From an uncultured Verrucomicrobiota bacterium (GTDB taxonomy: Bacteria; Verrucomicrobiota; Kiritimatiellia; RFP12; UBA1067): 5,663 bases of DNA. Each line of letters starts with the position of its first letter. The first letter of the stretch is position 1. Below are positions 1 through 5,550 of this stretch, one piece after another. The stretch is from the NCBI GenBank assembly GCA_946631535.1, contig CAMPAF010000205.1, positions 1-5,663 on the forward strand, given 5' to 3'. Made by a program: the position numbers and the translations under genes. The notes below the pieces were generated by a model, which saw only the letters and a program-made list of their open reading frames with translations, ran no database searches and had not been told where the DNA came from.

Positions 1-130
1 TGTTCCGCTCGATCTTCTGCGGGAACGACCCGATCTCCACCTTCACGCCGCACCGCTCCTCGACAGGCGGCAGGTACGCGACCGCCGCCAGCGCGACGGC
101 GGCGGCACACACGGAAACGACTATCTTCAT
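1..130 (-). CDS. Small exported protein of unknown function, N-terminal part only
   Basis: The gene starts at the ATG in 128-130 and runs off the left edge, so only 43 residues are visible. They begin MKIVVSVCAAAVALAAVAYL, which is a short basic start followed by an alanine/valine-rich hydrophobic stretch typical of a Sec signal peptide or a single membrane anchor. After that comes a more polar part (PPVEERCGVKVEIGSFPQKI) with one cysteine. The start is well supported: AAAGGAG (minus strand, 137-143) lies six bases upstream, and an extended -10 promoter lies further up. It has the same orientation as the large exported protein gene behind it but probably its own promoter. I do not recognise the family. 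The cysteine lies too far after the hydrophobic core and lacks a lipobox, so I do not call it a lipoprotein. Confidence 0.75.
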   Translation of the reverse strand, partial: MKIVVSVCAAAVALAAVAYLPPVEERCGVKVEIGSFPQKIERN

Positions 131-136
131 TAGAAT

Positions 137-170
137 CTCCTTTGGCTGTATGACGGCAAGTATTCTAGCA
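137..170 (-). promoter_or_regulatory. Extended -10 promoter and ribosome binding site for the exported-protein gene ending at 130
   Basis: On the minus strand the sequence TGCTAGAAT (162-170) matches an extended -10 box (TGn plus TAGAAT). No good -35 hexamer is visible 17 bases further up, as is usual for extended -10 promoters. The Shine-Dalgarno sequence AAAGGAG lies at 137-143, six bases from the ATG. Transcription would start near 155, giving a leader of about 25 bases. Confidence 0.5.
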
Positions 171-202
171 CATTTCCCGTGGCTCATGCGCAGCAGCGGG
201 AG

Positions 203-222
203 GGACGCAATTTATTGCGTCC
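203..222 (-). terminator. Perfect palindromic hairpin at the stop codon of the large exported protein gene
   Basis: GGACGCAA and TTGCGTCC form a perfect 8-bp stem around the 4-base loop TTTA. The outer base of the stem overlaps the last base of the TAG stop codon (222-224 on the minus strand). Read in the gene's direction the hairpin is followed by CTCCCGCTGC, not a T-run, so it is not a textbook intrinsic terminator. It may stabilise the 3' end of the message, aid termination in another way, or be one copy of a dispersed palindromic repeat. Confidence 0.45.
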
Positions 223-3200
223 TATTTAAAGATAAGCACCGTCCCTGGCGCGTCGAAACGCGACTTGCGGTAGATGATGAGCGCCTTGCCGAGGGGCGCC
301 GCCGCGCTGCCGCGGTACACGCCGATCACACGTTCGCCCGGCGCTTCCGCGCGCTCCGCCGCCGTCGGGTTATGGTCGATGTAGGAGTCGGTCGTCCAGC
401 CGTCCTGCAGGATTGACGCGTAGACCTTCACCGGCTTCTTCTCAGCCGCCGTCGCGCGCGAGAGCAGGTTCGCGAAGGACGTCTCGCTGGCGGGCGCCGG
501 TCCGGTGAACACGAACTCCGTCGGCGAGTAGCCACTGGAGAACGGCGTCGCGCCTACCGTGAGTTCGCGCGCCCCGTGCAGCGTGAGGCGTTTCAGAGAC
601 CGGTCGCCCTGAAAGGCATTGGCGCAGATGTTCGTCACTGTCGTGTACTTATCCTTTCCGCCCAAGGAGATGCCTTCGATGTTACGCATGATTTGAAGGG
701 CTTTCACGTTGGAGGCGCGCATGGACGGAAGCGACAGCGTTCCCTTGCCCGGAATGTAGTTGTCCCAGGCGCCCGTTCCGGTGCTATCCGACCAGCCCGC
801 CATCGACTTTTCGTCAATCTGCACGACGCTGTCGAGGTTCCACCAGTCGAACTTGCTCTCGCTCATCGGGATGCCCCACAGCGCCCCGTCCCCCGTAAGC
901 TTCTTCAAGTTGGGCAGCTCCAGGATGAACTTCGTCAGCAGGTTCTGGGCGGCCGTCGTCCATCCGCCGATCGTCGAGCCCATCAGCGGCTCGTCCATGA
1001 ACAGCAGGTGGTAGGATTGGGCCTCCGTGTATGTGTGCAGGAACTGGCCCCACAGGCCCGTCTGCGTGATCGTGCCGGGCGTGATCAGTCCCGTGACGTT
1101 CGCCGTCATCGGCGCGGTCCACGTTGCGTAGTCCCACGGCATGTCGACGAACGTCCACGGGGTCGCGTCGCCTTCAAGCCGCACGGGACCGCCTAGGTCG
1201 AGGATGCCCTGCCCCACGTCGTCGTCCGCGTAGATGCTGTAGCGGGTTTTATCCTTGCCTACCTTCAGCGTGCGCTGCGAGGCGTTCACCACCGAGCAGT
1301 TGATCGTGAAATTGCCGTTGTACGCCGTCTTCTTGTCGGACGCCAGCGTCCATGGATGGACGAACCGCGCGTAGAGGTACACGTCGTTCGTCAGCGTGAG
1401 CGTGAGCGTCGCGTTCGTGCGGATGTCCATGTCGTCGCGCGGCACGTCGCCGTACCACTTCTTGAAGATGCCCGTCGTGCCGGGCCGCGCCGTGATCGTG
1501 ACCGTGGCGCCGTAGGGGTAGCTGTTGCTCGCGGACGCGCCCCAGTCGCCGGACACCTCCACCGTGTCGTCGAAGAACGTGTCGTGGTCGATCGTGAGCG
1601 CGCACTCCCCGCCCGCGTAGGCGATGTACTGGTCGTAGGCCGTGTGGAACACGTCCTTCTTCACCACGCCGTACGGGATGGGCTTCGATGGGTTCGCGAG
1701 ACGGTACGCCTTCCGTTCCGCTTCCGTGAGGGGCGTCACCTTCGAGGTGTCGGTGACGATCGCGTCCCAGTCCGCGTCGCCGCGCGGCACGACGAACGTC
1801 ATTGTCTTGATCGCCTTATCCGGCCAGCAGGTTCCGGAGGGGAGCTCCGGCATGGTGCCCGTGAACTCCACTTCCTCCAGCGGCTGGTACTGGAACACGT
1901 TCGTGGTCTTGAACGTGAAGCCCGCCGCGCCGCCGAGCACCACGCGCTTCAGATGGTTGGCCGACGTGGTCGACGACCCCGCGAACGCCTGGTTGAAGAG
2001 GTACTTCAACGTCTTCTTTTCTGCGGCAACGCGCGCTTCCGTCATGTAATAACAGAGATGGAACGCCTGGTTGGAGATGCTTACCGCCGACGGCAGTTCA
2101 AGAACGCCCGTGCACTGGAAATTCTTGAATGCGCCCTCCCGCATGTTTGCCAGCTTGGAGAGATTGAAGTCCGCCCAATACGATTCTTCGGCATTCGGCT
2201 TACCACCGTTCTGGTAGAAAGAGAACCGATCCGCCGTGGTCATGTTCGGCAGGTTGAGTACCACGCGCTTGTTGATGTTTGCAAGCCCGAACCACGACCC
2301 GACGCCGGTAATCGCCGTCGTGGACAACACCACCTCTTCCGCCTCGATTCCCTTGAGCGACTGAGCCCAGCCGTCGGACTTGTTCGGCGAATAGATGATC
2401 ACGCGCGGCGACTGCTTGAGAACGTTTGTGCAGAACGACCAGTTGCCGTTCCCCGTGATGTTGTATTTTGTCCCGGACGCGTTCTTGGCATATCCGATCG
2501 ACATGTCGAGGTACTCGTGGAAGTTGTCGTTGTCCCAGGCCCGCTGGCTGATAACGTTGGAATCCCCGAGACCGACCCGGACCGCCGACGAGTTGAGCGT
2601 GCACCGCAGCACCCACTTGCCGTCGGTGATGCAGGCGTAGGTTTCGGGAGCCGAGCTGGGGTTGCCCGTCTCGCCGGCGGCGTAGTACCGCCAGGACGGC
2701 GCCGTGTGCTTCACCATGACGAGGTAGGAGGGACCCGTGGCCGTCGCGCCCTCGTTCGCCTTGTACGCGAGGAACGCCGATCCGCCGTCGGGCGTCACCT
2801 CGAACGCCTCGATCACGGCGTCGGTCGTCGCGTAGGGCGCCTGCGCCGCCGTCAGCAGTTCGGCGTTCGAGAGCGTCTTCGACCAGGTGGCGGTGCTCGC
2901 CGTCTTGTCGAGGTAGTAGACCGCGATGTCACCCGTCGCGAGCAGCACATAGAGGCGCGGACGGAAGTAGTCCGTGTGGCTCATTTTCACCGACTTCACC
3001 GCCGCGTCCAGATGCGTCGCGTCGTCCACGAGCGTCGCCACGGCCTTCGTCGAGACGTTCACGCGCACCACCTTCCCCTGCGCGGCGGCGAGCGCGTATT
3101 CCACGCCGTTCACGGTGTACACGGCCACGGCGTCCACCGCGGTGAGGCCCGTGGCGACCGTGTCCGCCTCGGCGTAGGCGGTGCCGGAGAGCGTGCGTTT

Positions 3201-3740
3201 CACGAGCAGGCCCTCGCGCCCAGCGCCCGTGGCGTTGGACCACAGCGCGCCGGTCGAATCGAGCGCGAACGACGTGGCGTCCGGTGCGGCGGGGAACGTG
3301 CGCGCCTCCGGCGCAAAGCGGCCGACCCACTTGCGGGATTCAAAGGTGAACTTCGCCGCCGTGCCGCCTGCGGCGTCAACGCAGACCAGGTCGTTCGCGT
3401 GCACCGCAAGGCGCGGCGAGCCGTTCAGTCCGGCCGAGGACACCGTGTAGGCGGTGGCATGACGGTTGGTCTGCACGACGTTGGCGGTGTAAATCAGGTT
3501 GCCGAGGTCGTACACGCGGATGATGTCCGACGCCCCTTCGGGCTTGGCCGCGATCACGAGGCGCGTGGCGTCCGCGTCGATCGCGAGGCCGATGGGCGTG
3601 AAGCTGTCGCCCCCCAGCCAGAAGCGATCCTTTAGCGCGGGGTTCACGTACCACGGCGTGATGTACGCGGCGTTCGCCGCGAGCGAAACGGCGGCAATCG
3701 CCAGGGCTGCAAGATGGGCATGGCATGTACGACGAATCAT
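222..3740 (-). CDS. Large secreted leucine-rich-repeat protein with propeller-like N-terminus and a duplicated module
   Basis: This 1172-residue protein starts at the ATG in 3738-3740, seven bases after AAAAGGAG. Residues 1-24 are a Sec signal peptide (arginine-containing start, hydrophobic core AALAIAAVSLAA, likely cleavage after ANA). Residues 40-350 contain repeated short beta-rich segments of the kind GLAIDADATRLVIAA, FALDSTGALWSN and FEVTPDGGSAFLAY, and look like a WD40/YVTN-type beta propeller. Residues 371-700 and 805-1145 are two related modules carrying BspA-type leucine-rich-repeat segments (LRR_5 style, for example LELPSAVSISNQAF and LKRVVLGGA). Residues 739-793 (YGATVTITARPG, FKKWYGDV, YLYARF) resemble an InlB/Flg_new-type beta repeat. 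I see no catalytic motif, C-terminal membrane anchor, PEP-CTERM tail or LPXTG motif. A cell-surface or periplasmic binding role is an inference; substrate and partners are unknown. The gene appears monocistronic, with its own divergent promoter. Confidence 0.9.
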   Translation of the reverse strand: MIRRTCHAHLAALAIAAVSLAANAAYITPWYVNPALKDRFWLGGDSFTPIGLAIDADATRLVIAAKPEGASDIIRVYDLGNLIYTANVVQTNRHATAYTVSSAGLNGSPRLAVHANDLVCVDAAGGTAAKFTFESRKWVGRFAPEARTFPAAPDATSFALDSTGALWSNATGAGREGLLVKRTLSGTAYAEADTVATGLTAVDAVAVYTVNGVEYALAAAQGKVVRVNVSTKAVATLVDDATHLDAAVKSVKMSHTDYFRPRLYVLLATGDIAVYYLDKTASTATWSKTLSNAELLTAAQAPYATTDAVIEAFEVTPDGGSAFLAYKANEGATATGPSYLVMVKHTAPSWRYYAAGETGNPSSAPETYACITDGKWVLRCTLNSSAVRVGLGDSNVISQRAWDNDNFHEYLDMSIGYAKNASGTKYNITGNGNWSFCTNVLKQSPRVIIYSPNKSDGWAQSLKGIEAEEVVLSTTAITGVGSWFGLANINKRVVLNLPNMTTADRFSFYQNGGKPNAEESYWADFNLSKLANMREGAFKNFQCTGVLELPSAVSISNQAFHLCYYMTEARVAAEKKTLKYLFNQAFAGSSTTSANHLKRVVLGGAAGFTFKTTNVFQYQPLEEVEFTGTMPELPSGTCWPDKAIKTMTFVVPRGDADWDAIVTDTSKVTPLTEAERKAYRLANPSKPIPYGVVKKDVFHTAYDQYIAYAGGECALTIDHDTFFDDTVEVSGDWGASASNSYPYGATVTITARPGTTGIFKKWYGDVPRDDMDIRTNATLTLTLTNDVYLYARFVHPWTLASDKKTAYNGNFTINCSVVNASQRTLKVGKDKTRYSIYADDDVGQGILDLGGPVRLEGDATPWTFVDMPWDYATWTAPMTANVTGLITPGTITQTGLWGQFLHTYTEAQSYHLLFMDEPLMGSTIGGWTTAAQNLLTKFILELPNLKKLTGDGALWGIPMSESKFDWWNLDSVVQIDEKSMAGWSDSTGTGAWDNYIPGKGTLSLPSMRASNVKALQIMRNIEGISLGGKDKYTTVTNICANAFQGDRSLKRLTLHGARELTVGATPFSSGYSPTEFVFTGPAPASETSFANLLSRATAAEKKPVKVYASILQDGWTTDSYIDHNPTAAERAEAPGERVIGVYRGSAAAPLGKALIIYRKSRFDAPGTVLIFK
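306..1328 (-). repeat. Second copy of the duplicated protein module (residues about 805-1145)
   Basis: This segment encodes the C-terminal copy of a roughly 330-residue module. Anchors shared in the same order with the first copy are: NFTINCSVVNAS (C815), FILELPNL (938), GTLSLPSM (1000), LKRLTLHGA (1049), FTG (1078) and AAER (1127-1130). The copies look similar only at protein level, so the duplication is old. Confidence 0.7.
1362..1526 (-). other. InlB/Flg_new-like beta repeat between the two modules (residues about 739-793)
   Basis: The pattern YGATVTITARPG, then FKKWYGDVP, then NATLTLTLTND and YLYARF matches the usual layout of bacterial beta repeats: a start like G-x-x-V-T-x-x-A-x-P, an F-x-x-W core and a final strand ending in A-x-F. 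One copy is visible. Such repeats usually act as spacers in surface proteins. Confidence 0.65.
1641..2630 (-). repeat. First copy of the duplicated protein module (residues about 371-700)
   Basis: This segment encodes the N-terminal copy of the module. Anchors are: KWVLRCTLNSSA (C380), VVLNLPNM (493), GVLELPSA (545), LKRVVLGGA (597), FTG (626) and EAER (673-676). The distance from LKR to FTG is 29 residues in both copies, and the other spacings differ by 2-10 residues. Confidence 0.7.
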
Positions 3741-3747
3741 GGCAATA

Positions 3748-3783
3748 CTCCTTTTAGCGGTAAATGACGTTGGTATTGTACCA
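3748..3783 (-). promoter_or_regulatory. Extended -10 promoter and ribosome binding site of the large exported protein gene
   Basis: The minus strand carries TGGTACAAT (3775-3783), an extended -10 box (TGn plus TACAAT), without a convincing -35. AAAAGGAG at 3748-3755 is a strong Shine-Dalgarno sequence seven bases before the ATG at 3740. The predicted leader is about 28 bases. The layout closely resembles the promoter of the next minus-strand gene at 137-170. Confidence 0.5.
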
Positions 3784-3811
3784 TAATTTCATGGCTTGTG
3801 GTTCGCGCCGC

Positions 3812-3840
3812 TTGCTTTTTACCGCCGGTTTTGATAAACT
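3812..3840 (+). promoter_or_regulatory. Sigma-70-type promoter for hisG
   Basis: TTGCTT (3812-3817) and TAAACT (3835-3840) are separated by 17 bases and resemble -35 and -10 hexamers. Transcription would begin near 3847, leaving a leader of about 53 bases to the ATG at 3900. That leader has no histidine-codon run and no clear attenuator hairpin, so I see no sign of classical his-leader attenuation. Confidence 0.45.
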
Positions 3841-3882
3841 TTCCAACCGTCCGTTCGCCGGAAATAGGTCTTGGCGACGGAA

Positions 3883-3890
3883 AAGGAAAG
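3883..3890 (+). promoter_or_regulatory. Ribosome binding site that sets the hisG start
   Basis: AAGGAAAG precedes the ATG at 3900 by nine bases, and its AAGGA core by twelve. It supports 3900 over the in-frame GTG at 3798, which lies upstream of the predicted promoter and would add 34 residues unlike any HisG N-terminus. Confidence 0.5.
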
Positions 3891-3899
3891 TTTCAAGCT

Positions 3900-4769
3900 A
3901 TGGCGATAGTACTCGGCCTGCCGAAGGGCAGCCTCCAGGAATCGACCTTCGCGCTCTTCAAGCGTGCAGGGTTCAACGTGTCTTGCTCTTCACGTTCCTA
4001 CGTGCCGTCGATCGACGACCCGGAGATCAAGTGCCGCCTTCTGCGTCCGCAGGAGATGAGCCGCTACGTGGAGCTGGGGTTGCTTGACGCGGGCATCTGC
4101 GGGTACGACTGGGTGTACGAGAACGGCAGCGACGTGCAGGAGGTCTGCGAGCTCAACTACTCCAAGGCCACCTCCAACCCGGTGCGCTGGGTGCTGGCGG
4201 TGCCGAACGACTCGAAGATCAAGTCTGTGAAGGACCTGCAGGGCAAGCGCATCGCCACGGAGGCGATCGGCCTCGTGAAGCGCTACCTCAAGAAGCACGG
4301 AGTGAAGGCCGACGTGGAGTTCAGCTGGGGCGCGACCGAGGTGAAGGCCCCCGAGCTGGTGGACGCCATCGCCGACCTCACGGAGACGGGCTCCTCGCTC
4401 CGCGCGAACAACCTGCGCATCGTCGACACGATCCTCACGTCCACCACTCGCCTCATCGCGAACAAGGCGGCGTGGAAGAACAAGGCCAAGCGCGCCAAGC
4501 TGGAGCAGCTGAAGATGCTCCTCGTAGGCGCGCTCGACGCGCAGAAGCGCGTGCTGCTGAAGCTCAACGCGCCCGCGAAGAACCTCGCGAAGATCACGGC
4601 GGCACTGCCCGCCCTCCACGCCCCCACGGTCAACAAGCTCGACGCGGCCGACTGGTTCGCGGTCGAGTCCGTCGTGGAGGAGCACCTGGTGCGCGATCTC
4701 ATTCCCGTCCTGCGCAACGCAGGCGCCACGGGCATCATCGAGCTGCCCCTCAACAAGGTCATTTTCTAA
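3900..4769 (+). CDS. hisG: ATP phosphoribosyltransferase, long form (HisG)
   Basis: HisG joins ATP and PRPP to form phosphoribosyl-ATP in the cytoplasm, the committed step of histidine synthesis. The 289 residues begin [12 protein letters not shown], the usual HisG N-terminus. The two-lobed catalytic part covers about residues 1-200 and includes DLQGKRIAT (112-120), [11 protein letters not shown] (143-153) and the PRPP-binding loop DLTETGSSL (159-167), followed by [11 protein letters not shown] and LIAN. Residues from about 203 to the end form the ACT-like HisG_C regulatory domain and close with [15 protein letters not shown], which is typical of the long, histidine-inhibited form that works without HisZ. 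No other his gene is visible, so the histidine pathway is probably scattered in this genome. The start at 3900 fits the family and has a ribosome site. No key motif appears to be missing. It is the first of three co-oriented genes. Confidence 0.96.
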   Translation: MAIVLGLPKGSLQESTFALFKRAGFNVSCSSRSYVPSIDDPEIKCRLLRPQEMSRYVELGLLDAGICGYDWVYENGSDVQEVCELNYSKATSNPVRWVLAVPNDSKIKSVKDLQGKRIATEAIGLVKRYLKKHGVKADVEFSWGATEVKAPELVDAIADLTETGSSLRANNLRIVDTILTSTTRLIANKAAWKNKAKRAKLEQLKMLLVGALDAQKRVLLKLNAPAKNLAKITAALPALHAPTVNKLDAADWFAVESVVEEHLVRDLIPVLRNAGATGIIELPLNKVIF

Positions 4770-4852
4770 AAGAAGCAATTGAGCCTCCAAGCAAGTGAGC
4801 GTAGCGGAACGAGCAAGAAGGCGAATACCAAAAACCAACCAAGGAGACAACG
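4770..4852 (+). other. 83-base gap between hisG and the mini ribosomal protein gene
   Basis: I find no clear terminator hairpin here. A weak promoter cannot be excluded (TTGAGC near 4778, with TAGCGG 17 bases later), but the -10 match is poor. Read-through from hisG is equally possible. The strong ribosome site AAGGAGA (4841-4847) lies five bases before the next ATG. Confidence 0.4.
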
Positions 4853-4942
4853 ATGGGTTCCATCAAGAAGAAGCGCCGGAAGAAAATGTCGAAGCACAAG
4901 TACGACAAGCGGATGAAGGCGCAACGTCACAAGAACAAGTAG
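4853..4942 (+). CDS. AURKAIP1/COX24-domain mini ribosomal protein (bS22/mS38-like)
   Basis: This 29-residue protein opens MGSIKKKRRKKMSKHKYDKR and ends MKAQRHKNK. More than half of its residues are Lys, Arg or His. From memory of the family it closely follows the AURKAIP1/COX24 pattern (MGS-x-x-KKRRK-x-M-x-KHK-x-x-K, then R-x-R/H). This domain covers mycobacterial bS22 and the mitochondrial small-subunit protein mS38. In those ribosomes it is a short basic helix buried in small-subunit RNA near the decoding region. An excellent Shine-Dalgarno sequence, AAGGAGA, lies five bases before the ATG and supports real translation. The gene lies between hisG and an L,D-transpeptidase gene and ends at TAG (4940-4942). 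Its small size makes it easy for gene callers to miss. The family call is confident; the exact ribosomal position in this organism is inferred. Confidence 0.88.
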   Translation: MGSIKKKRRKKMSKHKYDKRMKAQRHKNK

Positions 4943-4947
4943 TCTCC

Positions 4948-5466
4948 TTGCGGCCGCCGGACGGCATTCGCCTTCCGGCCCGCAGCGTCGTGGCGACGGT
5001 TTGCGTCGCCCGGCAGCAAATGTGTGTCGCGATGGGCGGTCGCACCGTCGCGACATATCCTGTTTCTACCGCCAGAGCGGGAGTCGGCGGCGAAATGGGT
5101 TCAAACAAGACGCCGCCAGGCTGGCACCGAGTCTGCGCCCGCCACGGCGCGAATGCCGCGCTCGGACAGGTGTTCGTCTCCCGCCGACCCGTAAGGGGAC
5201 AGACCCTTCCCGCCGCCGAATGGCGCGCGGGCGGCGACACTGACCTGATACTCTCGCGCATCCTCTGGCTGGACGGGCTGGAGGAAGGCGTCAACAGGGG
5301 CGGCAAGGTCGACAGCCGCGCCCGCTACATCTACATCCACGGAACGAACCAGGAGCAGCTTCTCGGAACGCCCGCCTCGCATGGGTGCATCCGCATGGCG
5401 AACCGCGACGTCGCCGCGCTCTTTGACCTCGTCCGTTCGCGTCCGTTCTACGTGAACATCGTGTAG
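4948..5466 (+). CDS. L,D-transpeptidase (YkuD domain) without signal peptide
   Basis: The YkuD fold fills the whole protein, 172 residues if translation starts at TTG 4948. Visible landmarks are TYPVSTA (36-42), GSNKTPPGWHRV (51-62), DLILSRILWLDG (99-110), YIYIHGTNQ (127-135) and the catalytic SHGCIRM (144-150), with His131, His145 and Cys147 intact. Such enzymes form 3-3 or lipoprotein cross-links in peptidoglycan, or modify it, by a cysteine thiol mechanism. The length and arrangement match a compact group of roughly 165-residue family members that lack a signal peptide, so how it reaches the cell wall is unclear. The start is uncertain: TTG 4948 and GTG 4990 are both possible, neither has a Shine-Dalgarno sequence, and the in-frame ATG at 5020 would cut into the first strand. 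Starting at 4948 places it five bases after the preceding stop, which suggests translational coupling. The frame is open back to 4795, but that part overlaps the mini gene in another frame and does not resemble the family. Confidence 0.88.
   Translation: MRPPDGIRLPARSVVATVCVARQQMCVAMGGRTVATYPVSTARAGVGGEMGSNKTPPGWHRVCARHGANAALGQVFVSRRPVRGQTLPAAEWRAGGDTDLILSRILWLDGLEEGVNRGGKVDSRARYIYIHGTNQEQLLGTPASHGCIRMANRDVAALFDLVRSRPFYVNIV
4956..4979 (+). other. Hairpin around the start of the L,D-transpeptidase gene
   Basis: GCCGGA (4956-4961) pairs with TCCGGC (4974-4979), and inside it GGC pairs with GCC around the loop ATTC, with one C/T mismatch between the stems. No T-run follows, so it is not an ordinary terminator. 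Depending on the true start codon it is either intergenic or just inside the coding region, where it could limit initiation. Confidence 0.35.
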
Positions 5467-5496
5467 GCTATTCCAAGCAAGAGGCCACAAAAGGCA

Positions 5497-5530
5497 AAAG
5501 GCCGATTCGCCAAACGGCGAACCGGCCTTT
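5497..5530. terminator. Bidirectional intrinsic terminator between convergent genes
   Basis: AAAGGCCGATTCGCC (5497-5511) and GGCGAACCGGCCTTT (5516-5530) form a 15-bp stem with a single A/C mismatch and the loop AAAC. On the plus strand the stem ends in TTTCGTTTG. On the minus strand it ends in CCTTTTGCCTTTTG, giving T-rich tails on both sides. It sits 30 bases after the transpeptidase stop and 20 bases from the stop of the opposing gene. Confidence 0.85.
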
Positions 5531-5550
5531 CGTTTGTCGGGGAGACGGCC

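Noticed and set aside
1356..3635. A 759-codon open frame on the plus strand opposite the large exported protein gene
   Set aside because: Its product is extremely rich in Arg, Val and His with no domain pattern. It is the expected antisense shadow of a GC-rich gene with strong codon bias, whereas the minus-strand product has a signal peptide, recognisable repeats and a ribosome site.
3798..3899. A 34-codon N-terminal extension of hisG from GTG 3798
   Set aside because: It would include the predicted promoter, has no ribosome site and does not resemble a HisG N-terminus. The family start [12 protein letters not shown] begins at 3900.
3841..3899. A histidine attenuator or riboswitch in the hisG leader
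   Set aside because: The leader is short and has no run of His codons, no terminator-like stem and no known riboswitch core.
4791..4817. The stretch GCAAGTGAGCGTAGCGGAAC and the following GAGCAAG as a possible repeat or hairpin
   Set aside because: The internal GAGCG/CGAGC similarity is short and imperfect and does not form a convincing stem. Nothing else in the window repeats it.
3990..4850. A 286-codon open frame on the minus strand opposite hisG
   Set aside because: HisG on the other strand is unambiguous. The antisense product is low-complexity and rich in Leu, Arg and Val, with no recognisable features.
4795..4947. An N-terminal extension of the L,D-transpeptidase from GTG 4795
   Set aside because: It overlaps the mini ribosomal gene in another frame and reads as a Glu/Gln/Arg-rich sequence with no signal peptide or family similarity. 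It is open by chance.
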